Both the position numbers and the translations under genes were made by a program. Of a stretch of DNA of 5,316 nt, positions 1 to 5,316 are shown piece by piece; positions within the stretch are counted from its first letter, which is position 1, and each line of letters begins with the position of its first letter. The notes beneath the pieces were generated by a model that was not told where the DNA came from, searched no databases, and was given only the letters and a program-made list of their open reading frames with translations. This DNA is from Kordiimonadaceae bacterium (lineage in GTDB: Bacteria > Pseudomonadota > Alphaproteobacteria > Sphingomonadales > Emcibacteraceae): positions 1 to 5,316 of the forward strand of contig JABIPV010000127.1 in assembly GCA_018699075.1 (NCBI GenBank), read 5' to 3'.

Positions 1-392
1 ATGCTAACTATTATGCCACAGGTAATATTTTAAGACCTGTTGAAACTGCGGGATGGAGTTATCGGGAGGGGCATGTTGTTGGCGCTATGATTGCTGATGA
101 TCTGGAGGGGAAATTGTCTGATATCAAGGACGCAAGTGTTTTATGCCGCTGTGAAGACCCTGTTAAGTTGGTCGTGCCACAAAGAATAATACCCGGCCGG
201 ACAGGTGGGTTTAAACATTTGCAGCTTCGGGTGAGCCGTGCGGTAAAGGGTGAGCTGATTATTGCAGATAATCTCGGGAGAGAGTGGAAGAAGAAAATGT
301 CAGTTTTACCAGAACGAAGAATACTGGTAGCATTATCAGAACTGGGTATATTGGAAAACACAGGAACTTTGAGAGTTTATTTTAAAGAATAA
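1..392 (+). CDS. FAD/NAD(P)-dependent oxidoreductase, C-terminal part (5' end outside window)
   Basis: The frame is open to the left edge (first full codon at 3) and gives 129 residues before TAA. The fragment begins with A-N-Y-Y-A-T-G-N-I-L-R-P-V-E-T-A-G-W (residues 1-18). This resembles the second flavin-contacting segment (G-N-x-x-R-P-V-E-T-A-G) near the C-terminus of COG0446/HcnB-type pyridine-nucleotide-disulfide oxidoreductases. A short beta-rich tail follows, with V-V-P-Q-R-I and L-Q-L-R-V-S, as in flavoproteins found beside glycerol-kinase-like genes. A Cys-Arg-Cys-Glu motif (residues 48-51) recalls the start of a BFD-like [2Fe-2S] domain, but these are the only two cysteines seen, so no full cluster site is present. 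The ATG at 87 is internal because conserved sequence precedes it. The gene is followed by an FGGY kinase and an EutH transporter, suggesting it oxidises their substrate or its phosphate. The FAD-binding N-terminus is not visible and the substrate is unknown. Confidence 0.8.
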   Translation, partial: ANYYATGNILRPVETAGWSYREGHVVGAMIADDLEGKLSDIKDASVLCRCEDPVKLVVPQRIIPGRTGGFKHLQLRVSRAVKGELIIADNLGREWKKKMSVLPERRILVALSELGILENTGTLRVYFKE

Positions 393-397
393 TGGCT

Positions 398-406
398 AGA
401 GGGAAG
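398..406 (+). promoter_or_regulatory. Ribosome binding site deciding the kinase start at 413
   Basis: AGAGGGAAG ends 6 nt before ATG 413, a good Shine-Dalgarno match and spacing. The competing ATG at 392 is preceded by TTTTAAAGAA, which has only a weak match. If 392 were used, this site would lie inside the coding sequence. Confidence 0.6.
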
Positions 407-412
407 TCTTAT

Positions 413-1861
413 ATGCAAAACCACCGCTTTGCGGCAATAGATCAGGGCACCACAAGTACGCGGATAGCCGTTTTCGACAATAATGGCGCGTTTCAGACAG
501 ATTGCTCCAGAATGAGCATAAGCCATAAACAAATTACACCAAAAACCGGCTGGGTTGAGCATGATGCGGAAGAAATACTGGCAAATATTAAAAAATGTAT
601 TGCCAGCTGCGGCTCTGTTGATGCCATAGGACTATGTCATCAGGGAGAAAGCATTGTTGCATGGAACGCTGAAACGGGAAAGCCGATATATAACGCTATT
701 ATCTGGCAGGATATGAGAACCGAGGATGTGATCCAGAAATTAAAACAGGATGGACGTGAAGCAACTATAAAGAAAAAGACAGGTTTACCGCTGGATCCTT
801 ATTTTTCAGCAAGTAAAATGGGATGGATATTAAAAAATATTGAAGGTGCTAAAGAGCTGGCAGAAAAGGGTAAGCTGCGTATTGGAACGATGGATAGTTA
901 TTTTCTGGACAGTCTAACAGGAAACTTTTTCACTGATTATAACTCGGCTTCCAGAACATCACTTTTTAATATCCACACCCTTAAATGGGATAAAGAACTT
1001 TGCAAGATATTCGGTGTGCCCATCCACTGTTTGGCAGAGATTAAAGATACTGTTGGTCATTTCGGCGAGGTGGAAATTGACGGTCATTCTACGCCGGTTA
1101 CGGCTTCATTGATTGATCAGTTTGCCGGTATTTATGGTCATGGATGCAGAAATAAAGGTGATGCAAAAGTAACCTTGGGAACGGGTGCCTTCGTTCAGTC
1201 ACTGAGCGGAAATGAAATATATGATGTTGGAGATACCGGCTTGGTTCCGACACTATGTTGGAAATTTCCAGATGAAGAAGCGGTGTTTGGCCTTGATGGT
1301 GGTGTTTATAACGCTGCATCAGCGGTTAACTGGGCAAAGAGCATTGGATTATTTTCAAGTTATAGTGAACTAGAGGGATTTTCAGAACGCTCAGCGGCCG
1401 AGAGGGGCCTTATGTTTGTACCGGCACTATCAGGGCTAGGCTGTCCTTATTGGGATCGCACTGCTGCTGGCATTTGGACCGGACTTTCGTTGGAAACCAG
1501 CAAAAAAGATATGCTTCAATCACTGCTGGAAGGAATTGCAGTAAGAACTACGGAAGTTATCGAGGCTATGGACAATATATCTCCACTAGGAGGAAGCGTG
1601 AATGTAGATGGAGGGCTTTCAGTAAATGGTTATTTCAGGCAATTTTTGGCAGATATTTCGGGCAAAACCATTATTTCACCTGTGAATAAGGAAATAACTG
1701 CTTTTGGCGTGGCGATGTTGGCGAGAAAAGGCTTAGGGAATGACCAGGAAATTAAGCTGGAGCAGAAGGTGGAGACGACAGAACCGAGGAATATAGACAG
1801 GAAAAATATCCTCAATAAATATAAAGAAATTATAGCCCGTTCACGCGGTTTAAGAGAATAG
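413..1861 (+). CDS. FGGY-family carbohydrate/polyol kinase, glycerol-kinase-like with altered substrate site
   Basis: A cytoplasmic ATP-dependent kinase of 482 residues, close to the usual length of GlpK (about 500). Landmarks are the N-terminal phosphate loop D10-Q-G-T-T, G-W-V-E-H-D (46-51), D-P-Y-F-S (128-132), A-S-R-T-S-L-F-N-I-H (179-188), the presumed catalytic base D235, G-T-G-A-F (256-260), G-L-G-C-P-Y-W-D (341-348) and V-D-G-G (398-401). Against E. coli GlpK, Glu84, Trp103, Tyr135 and Asp245 are kept (E79, W98, Y130, D235), but Arg83, which binds glycerol, is Gly78 (H-Q-G-E in place of N-Q-R-E). The G-G-K-G-G loop that binds fructose-1,6-bisphosphate in E. coli GlpK is also missing near 221-226. 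I chose ATG 413 because AGAGGGAAG (398-406) lies 6 nt upstream and the protein then starts as family members do. ATG 392, overlapping the previous stop as TAATG, would add seven residues but has no clear ribosome site. Family is firm; substrate is unknown and probably not glycerol. Confidence 0.9.
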   Translation: MQNHRFAAIDQGTTSTRIAVFDNNGAFQTDCSRMSISHKQITPKTGWVEHDAEEILANIKKCIASCGSVDAIGLCHQGESIVAWNAETGKPIYNAIIWQDMRTEDVIQKLKQDGREATIKKKTGLPLDPYFSASKMGWILKNIEGAKELAEKGKLRIGTMDSYFLDSLTGNFFTDYNSASRTSLFNIHTLKWDKELCKIFGVPIHCLAEIKDTVGHFGEVEIDGHSTPVTASLIDQFAGIYGHGCRNKGDAKVTLGTGAFVQSLSGNEIYDVGDTGLVPTLCWKFPDEEAVFGLDGGVYNAASAVNWAKSIGLFSSYSELEGFSERSAAERGLMFVPALSGLGCPYWDRTAAGIWTGLSLETSKKDMLQSLLEGIAVRTTEVIEAMDNISPLGGSVNVDGGLSVNGYFRQFLADISGKTIISPVNKEITAFGVAMLARKGLGNDQEIKLEQKVETTEPRNIDRKNILNKYKEIIARSRGLRE

Positions 1862-1876
1862 AATAGGGAATAGGAA

Positions 1877-3085
1877 ATGGCTGAATTAGGGAATATTGTA
1901 ATTTATATTATTATGATAGGGGTGGTGCTGGGTGCAGCAGCATCGGTGATCAAACCCGAAAGCGGACTGGGAAAAGAGTTTGTTGGCGGTATTCATGCAA
2001 TCGGCCCGGTGTTTCTGGCTCAGGCCGGTATTATGGCCGCAATTCCGTTTCTTTCTCAGGCTATATCCTATGCGATAGGACCAATGTTCGAAATGCTCGG
2101 CTCCGATGCATCAATCGCAGCACTTTCGATTATTGCTGTAGATATGGGCGGCTACCAGCTCGCTGATGCATTGACGGAAAATCGCGATATTTGGATTACT
2201 GCGTCACTTGTTGGTTATACGTCAGGTGCGACTATTGTCTATTTAATCCCTGTTGGTCTGACAATGCTGGCCCCGAAAGATCATAAATATCTGGCACTCG
2301 GGGCTATGGCTGGGCTTATCAGTATTCCGTTTGGTGTCTTAACGGCCTTGCTTATTACCACAATGAATAACCTTCCGATCAGAGATGTTATTTCGACAAA
2401 CTCTGAAACACTTCATTATATTGCACTGGACTTTGTAGACATGATGCAGCTTCTGGCACCATTATTTGTTTTCTGTTTCCTGCTGGCGGCAGGATTGAAA
2501 TTCATTCCAAATGTAATGGTTAAAGGCTTTCTGGTTTTTGGCAAGATAATGGATGCGTTCATTAAAATGGTCCTTGCTTTTTCTATAGTAGAATATTTCA
2601 CTGGCTTCTTTAGCTTTGTTTTCGGCGGATGGGGCCTTGATCCATTATTTGCTGATGAAAATGAATTGTTCAGGGCGATAGAAATAGCAGGATATATAGG
2701 CATTATGCTCGCTGGCACATTTCCAATCTGCTACTTATTTCAGACTTACTGTAAAAAGCCTATGCATGCTCTTGCATTGAAACTTAAGTTATCTGATAGC
2801 GGGGCCATTGGTTTCGTGTTTGTTTTTGCAAATATCATTGCCGTCTATCACCTGTTTAAAGACATGAATGCAAGGGACAAAGTAATATGTGTTGCACTCG
2901 GTGTCTGCGCCCAGGCTGTGATCGGTGATCATCTTGCCTTTACAGCAAATTTCCAACCAACATTAATTTTGCCTATTTTACTTGGTAAACTGGCTGGTGG
3001 TTTTATTGCAGTATATATTGCCATTAAAATATCTGTACCGGCGGCAAACTTGTATGAACAAAAAGAAAAACTGGCTGAAATTTAG
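1877..3085 (+). CDS. eutH: EutH-family ethanolamine-type membrane transporter
   Basis: An inner-membrane protein of 402 residues, close to E. coli EutH (about 408), with roughly ten or more hydrophobic segments. EutH proteins import ethanolamine. Family landmarks recalled from E. coli EutH are present in order: F-E-M-L-G (71-75), V-D-M-G-G-Y-Q-L-A (88-96, E. coli C-D-M-G-G-F-F-L-A), K-Y-L-A-L-G-A-M-A-G (137-146), G-L-K-F-I-P (206-211), G-L-D-P-L-F (253-258), R-A-I-E (266-269) and G-D-H-L-A-F (350-355, E. coli G-D-H-L-G-F), then G-K-L-A-G-G (370-375). The start has AGGGAA at 1865-1870, 6 nt upstream. It begins 15 nt after the kinase stop, so the two are probably co-transcribed. No eutBC, eutL/K/M/N or eutD/E gene is visible nearby. 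Family assignment is firm; that the cargo is ethanolamine itself is only an inference, since the partners are a kinase and a flavoprotein. Confidence 0.88.
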   Translation: MAELGNIVIYIIMIGVVLGAAASVIKPESGLGKEFVGGIHAIGPVFLAQAGIMAAIPFLSQAISYAIGPMFEMLGSDASIAALSIIAVDMGGYQLADALTENRDIWITASLVGYTSGATIVYLIPVGLTMLAPKDHKYLALGAMAGLISIPFGVLTALLITTMNNLPIRDVISTNSETLHYIALDFVDMMQLLAPLFVFCFLLAAGLKFIPNVMVKGFLVFGKIMDAFIKMVLAFSIVEYFTGFFSFVFGGWGLDPLFADENELFRAIEIAGYIGIMLAGTFPICYLFQTYCKKPMHALALKLKLSDSGAIGFVFVFANIIAVYHLFKDMNARDKVICVALGVCAQAVIGDHLAFTANFQPTLILPILLGKLAGGFIAVYIAIKISVPAANLYEQKEKLAEI

Positions 3086-3088
3086 CAG
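3060..3088 (-). terminator. Possible intrinsic terminator of the minus-strand sulfatase operon
   Basis: Read on the minus strand just after the sulfatase stop, ACTGCT - AAATTTC - AGCCAGT can fold into a six-pair stem with one bulged C and a 7-nt loop. It is followed at once by TTTTTCTTTTT (3070 to 3060). The layout fits a Rho-independent terminator, but the stem is short and only half GC. It overlaps the last codons of eutH on the other strand, so it must also code for the EutH C-terminus. On the plus strand the hairpin has no T-tract after it, so it would not serve eutH well. Confidence 0.45.
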
Positions 3089-3095
3089 TAAACGG

Positions 3096-4580
3096 TTATA
3101 GTTCAGGCTCCCATGGGGTGTTTCCATCTTTTTCTCGCAGAAATTCAGCATCAACTTCTTTATACCAGGAAAAAAGCATAGACCTTAACTGTTCCACTTT
3201 TTCTGGCATCTCATTTGCTAAATCATGAAGTTCATCTGGATCTTTTGAAAGATCATAAAGATGATGGCGTCCATCTTCCAGACGTTGAATAAGTTTATAG
3301 TCGCCCAGTCTGATTGCCGAGGCAGGCATGCCGCCCTGATTGCTATAATGGGGGTAATGCCAGTATAAGGGCTGTTCTGTGCTCTCAATTTCACCCTTAA
3401 TTTTTGAAACTAGGCTATTGCCGTCAATATTTGATTTATCAGCGCCGGCTATTTCCATAATGGTGGGGAAAATATCTAAGCCTGTTACGGCTGCTGGATT
3501 GGTATAATCGGTTTTGCCTACATTTGGCCAACGCACCATAAAGGGTACACGAATGCCACCTTCATATATCCAGCCTTTGCCACCCCGAAATGGTAGGTTA
3601 CTGGTCGGGGAGCCTTCTGCCGATGAAAGTCCTCCATTATCAGACGTAAAGAAAACAACCGTATTATCATCAAGTCCGGTTTTCTCAAGCTGTTTTAGAA
3701 CACGGCCAATATTAAGGTCCATATGTTCGACCATGGCGGCATAAGTTGAATGAGTTTGATTTTGGCGCACGGCGCGTATTTCTTCGGTTGGCCAGATTTG
3801 TTCTTCTTGCGTAAAGATGGATTTCAGGTTATTTGCATCATATTTACTGATGGTTTCTTTTGGTGCGTTTAATGGCGTATGAACCGTGTAAAAAGAAAGG
3901 ACCATTAAAAAAGGATCTTCTGATTTGCTATATCCTTCCAGTAAGTTCATAGCTTCACTGCTCAAGCGTTCGGTTAAATATTCGCCGTCATTTTTGTCTG
4001 CCAGTCTTGGGTTATTATAGGGGGCGAAATAACCGGAGCCTTTACTTTCATTTTGGCCCCTTGGTGAGCCGCTCCAATAGCCGCCGATATTGATATCGAA
4101 ACCTTGATGTTCCGGCCAATATTTTTCATCATGACCCAAATGCCATTTGCCGAGAAAAGCGGATTTATAACCTGCTGGTTTTAAGGCTTCTGCGAGTGTG
4201 ACTTCCTCGCTTGGCATATGGTGGATATCCTTAGCCCATTTATATGTTTCTGATCTGCCCTGACCTTCTTCAAGGCGGAACCAATCAGTAGCGTTTAGAC
4301 GGGCAGGATTTTTCCCGGTCATTAACGCGAGGCGGGCGGGGCTACAAACGGGGCTTGCTGAATAGTTTTGACTAAACCTTACACTTTGCGTGGCTAGTTT
4401 TTGTAAATTGGGTGTCTGGTAATAAGTGTCCGGATTATTGGGGGAAATATCCATCTGTCCCAAATCATCAACGACAATGATCAGAAAATTCCATTTATTA
4501 TTTTCTGCATGAAGTGATAAGGGGATCATAAATAGGCTAAGCAATGATATTACTATGAATTTCAAGTTTTTTATAAGCAT
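3096..4580 (-). CDS. Secreted type I (formylglycine-dependent) sulfatase
   Basis: Hydrolyses a sulfate ester, probably in the periplasm or outside the cell. The 494-residue protein starts with a Sec signal peptide: two lysines, a hydrophobic stretch (about 8-22) and a likely cleavage after L-H-A25. Active-site features of the arylsulfatase-like S1 family are complete: metal ligands V-V-D38-D39, the C79-S-P-A-R83 signature whose Cys is converted to formylglycine, T-G-K (88-90), G-K145-W-H147-L-G, H234-T-P-L, T-S-D314-N315-G-G and G-G-K335-G. The C-x-P-x-R form implies a separate formylglycine-generating enzyme, not in the window. The segment H-Q-G-F-D (158-162) through G-S-P-R-G (171-175), with Y-F-A-P-Y, resembles sulfatases acting on sulfated glycans more than choline sulfatase, but the substrate cannot be fixed. 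GGGAAG lies 6 nt before the ATG. The gene is 18 nt downstream of the Mth938 gene and converges on eutH, 10 nt away. Confidence 0.92.
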   Translation of the reverse strand: MLIKNLKFIVISLLSLFMIPLSLHAENNKWNFLIIVVDDLGQMDISPNNPDTYYQTPNLQKLATQSVRFSQNYSASPVCSPARLALMTGKNPARLNATDWFRLEEGQGRSETYKWAKDIHHMPSEEVTLAEALKPAGYKSAFLGKWHLGHDEKYWPEHQGFDINIGGYWSGSPRGQNESKGSGYFAPYNNPRLADKNDGEYLTERLSSEAMNLLEGYSKSEDPFLMVLSFYTVHTPLNAPKETISKYDANNLKSIFTQEEQIWPTEEIRAVRQNQTHSTYAAMVEHMDLNIGRVLKQLEKTGLDDNTVVFFTSDNGGLSSAEGSPTSNLPFRGGKGWIYEGGIRVPFMVRWPNVGKTDYTNPAAVTGLDIFPTIMEIAGADKSNIDGNSLVSKIKGEIESTEQPLYWHYPHYSNQGGMPASAIRLGDYKLIQRLEDGRHHLYDLSKDPDELHDLANEMPEKVEQLRSMLFSWYKEVDAEFLREKDGNTPWEPEL

Positions 4581-4598
4581 TGCTTTCTTCCCTATATA

Positions 4599-4973
4599 TT
4601 AAATCGCAATCAATGCCGCCGTAACTTTGCGGCCTTCTTGTAGTAGCACATTATATGTCCTTGCTGCGGCACCTGTGTCCATTATTTCGATGGCGATGTC
4701 ATTTTTGGCAAAGGCGTGGCGGATATCTTTATTAAGAAAAGCCATACTTTGGCCCATACCAATGATCAGAATTTCAACGCCCGAATGGTCTTTCAGTATC
4801 GGCTCAAGGCTTTTTATGGTGATATTTGCGTGTTCTGTAACATCCCACGGATAAAAGCCTGACGGCGTGATCAGCATTGATCCTTCAAAGCGGCTTTCAC
4901 CCATGCGGAACCCACCATCACCATAACCGGCAATGAAGGCTTCTTCGCTTGATTTGATTTCAGTGAATTCCAT
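4599..4973 (-). CDS. Mth938-like (DUF498) domain protein, NDUFAF3-related
   Basis: A complete 124-residue soluble protein of the Mth938/DUF498 family, whose mitochondrial relative NDUFAF3 is an assembly factor of respiratory complex I. The bacterial role is not settled. Visible family features are the N-terminal strand region ending in G-Y-G-D-G-G-F-R (16-23), S-M-L-I-T-P-S-G-F-Y-P-W (32-43), the glycine-rich turn I-I-G-M-G (70-74) and the conserved end M-D-T-G-A-A-A-R-T-Y-N (98-108). The length is normal for the family. Its ATG (4973-4971) shares a base with the secF stop in a TAATG junction, so translation is probably coupled to secF. A secF-DUF498 pairing is a known arrangement in alphaproteobacteria. 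The downstream neighbour here is a sulfatase. Confidence 0.88.
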   Translation of the reverse strand: MEFTEIKSSEEAFIAGYGDGGFRMGESRFEGSMLITPSGFYPWDVTEHANITIKSLEPILKDHSGVEILIIGMGQSMAFLNKDIRHAFAKNDIAIEIMDTGAAARTYNVLLQEGRKVTAALIAI

Positions 4974-5316
4974 TATCTGTATTGGGGCGGCAGGACTTCC
5001 TGGCCTTCGGCTGGTTGATCGTCTTCGCGCCTTAGTTCAAACCATAGAAGCACCGGTGAGGCGATAAAGACTGATGAATAAGTACCAACAAAAATACCCC
5101 AGATCATCGCCGCAGTAAAACCGTGGATCACTTCACCACCAAAATAAAACAGCGCCGCAAGAGCAAGCAGCGTGGTAACGGATGTCATGACCGTACGCGC
5201 CAATGTTTCATTGAGGCTTAGATTAATAAGATCAGGCATTTCTTTTTTACGGTATTTGCGTAAGTTTTCACGGATCCGGTCATAAACCACCACCGTATCA
5301 TTAAGCGAGTAACCAA
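4973..5316 (-). CDS. secF: Protein-export membrane protein SecF, C-terminal part (5' end outside window)
   Basis: SecF forms the inner-membrane SecDF complex that helps pull exported proteins through the SecYEG channel using the proton-motive force. The visible 113 residues begin G-Y-S-L-N-D-T-V-V-V-Y-D-R-I-R-E-N, the highly conserved cytoplasmic loop that follows TM4 in SecF. Next come N-x-T-L-A-R-T-V-M-T-S and two membrane segments (about residues 44-60 and 66-95) with G-x-x-x-G-T-Y-S-S-V-F-I-A-S-P. The tail is short, charged and cytoplasmic, ending at TAA 4975-4973. The frame is open to the right edge. A GTG at 5293 falls within the conserved motif, so it is not a start. The TAATG overlap links it to the Mth938 gene. 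secD is expected just beyond the window. Confidence 0.95.
   Translation of the reverse strand, partial: GYSLNDTVVVYDRIRENLRKYRKKEMPDLINLSLNETLARTVMTSVTTLLALAALFYFGGEVIHGFTAAMIWGIFVGTYSSVFIASPVLLWFELRREDDQPAEGQEVLPPQYR

Noticed and set aside
87..392. A complete 101-residue gene starting at ATG 87
   Set aside because: The frame continues upstream to the edge with conserved flavoprotein sequence (G-N-I-L-R-P-V-E-T-A-G-W), so the ATG is internal.
1098..1319. Antisense open frames within the kinase (also 1450-1689 plus frame, 1630-1815 minus)
   Set aside because: They lie wholly inside a well-supported kinase gene and show no family features; they are shadows of its code.
2416..2718. Minus-strand open frame inside eutH
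   Set aside because: Overlaps conserved EutH membrane segments and has no recognisable domain or ribosome site.
3110..3117. CCCATGGG palindrome just beyond the convergent stops, considered as a terminator for eutH
   Set aside because: It is too short to form a stem with a loop, has no adjacent T-tract, and lies within the sulfatase code for its T-P-W-E end.
4973..5293. A short gene starting at GTG 5293
   Set aside because: The codons before it encode G-Y-S-L-N-D-T, part of the conserved SecF motif, so the gene is a fragment of secF.
1..5316. tRNA, rRNA, CRISPR, insertion sequence or attachment site
   Set aside because: Coding sequence fills nearly the whole window; I saw no repeats, transposase motifs, inverted-repeat ends or RNA-gene signatures.

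Overview
The window looks like a chromosomal segment of a Gram-negative bacterium, most likely an alphaproteobacterium. The clues are secF followed directly by a Mth938/DUF498 gene (an order I associate with alphaproteobacterial sec loci), a secreted sulfatase with a cleavable signal peptide, and moderately AT-rich coding sequence. The lineage is inferred from gene order and protein similarity, not from a marker gene. The sulfatase would suit a marine or otherwise glycan-using lifestyle.

Plus strand, 1-3085: three tightly packed genes read left to right. They are the C-terminal end of an FAD/NAD(P)-type oxidoreductase (cut by the left edge), a glycerol-kinase-like FGGY sugar/polyol kinase (start chosen at 413), and an EutH-family membrane transporter. 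Gaps are 20 and 15 nt, so they are probably one operon. The logical reading is import by EutH, phosphorylation by the kinase, and oxidation by the flavoprotein, parallel to GlpF-GlpK-GlpD. However, the transporter belongs to the ethanolamine family, and the kinase has lost the glycerol-binding arginine of GlpK (Gly78 here). The substrate is therefore probably not glycerol; a small amino-alcohol or related polyol is a reasonable hypothesis. No ethanolamine ammonia-lyase or microcompartment gene is visible.

Minus strand, 5316-3096: three genes read right to left. They are the C-terminal end of secF (cut by the right edge), a complete Mth938-domain (DUF498/NDUFAF3-like) gene overlapping secF by one base in a TAATG junction, and a type I formylglycine sulfatase 18 nt further on. 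The sulfatase looks like a specialised gene attached to the end of a housekeeping secretion operon.

The two operons converge with only 10 nt between stop codons (3085 and 3096). A terminator-like hairpin plus T-tract for the minus-strand operon lies inside the 3' end of eutH. No RNA gene, mobile element, CRISPR array or long non-coding stretch is visible, and no gap exceeds 25 nt. Promoters of both operons must lie outside the window.
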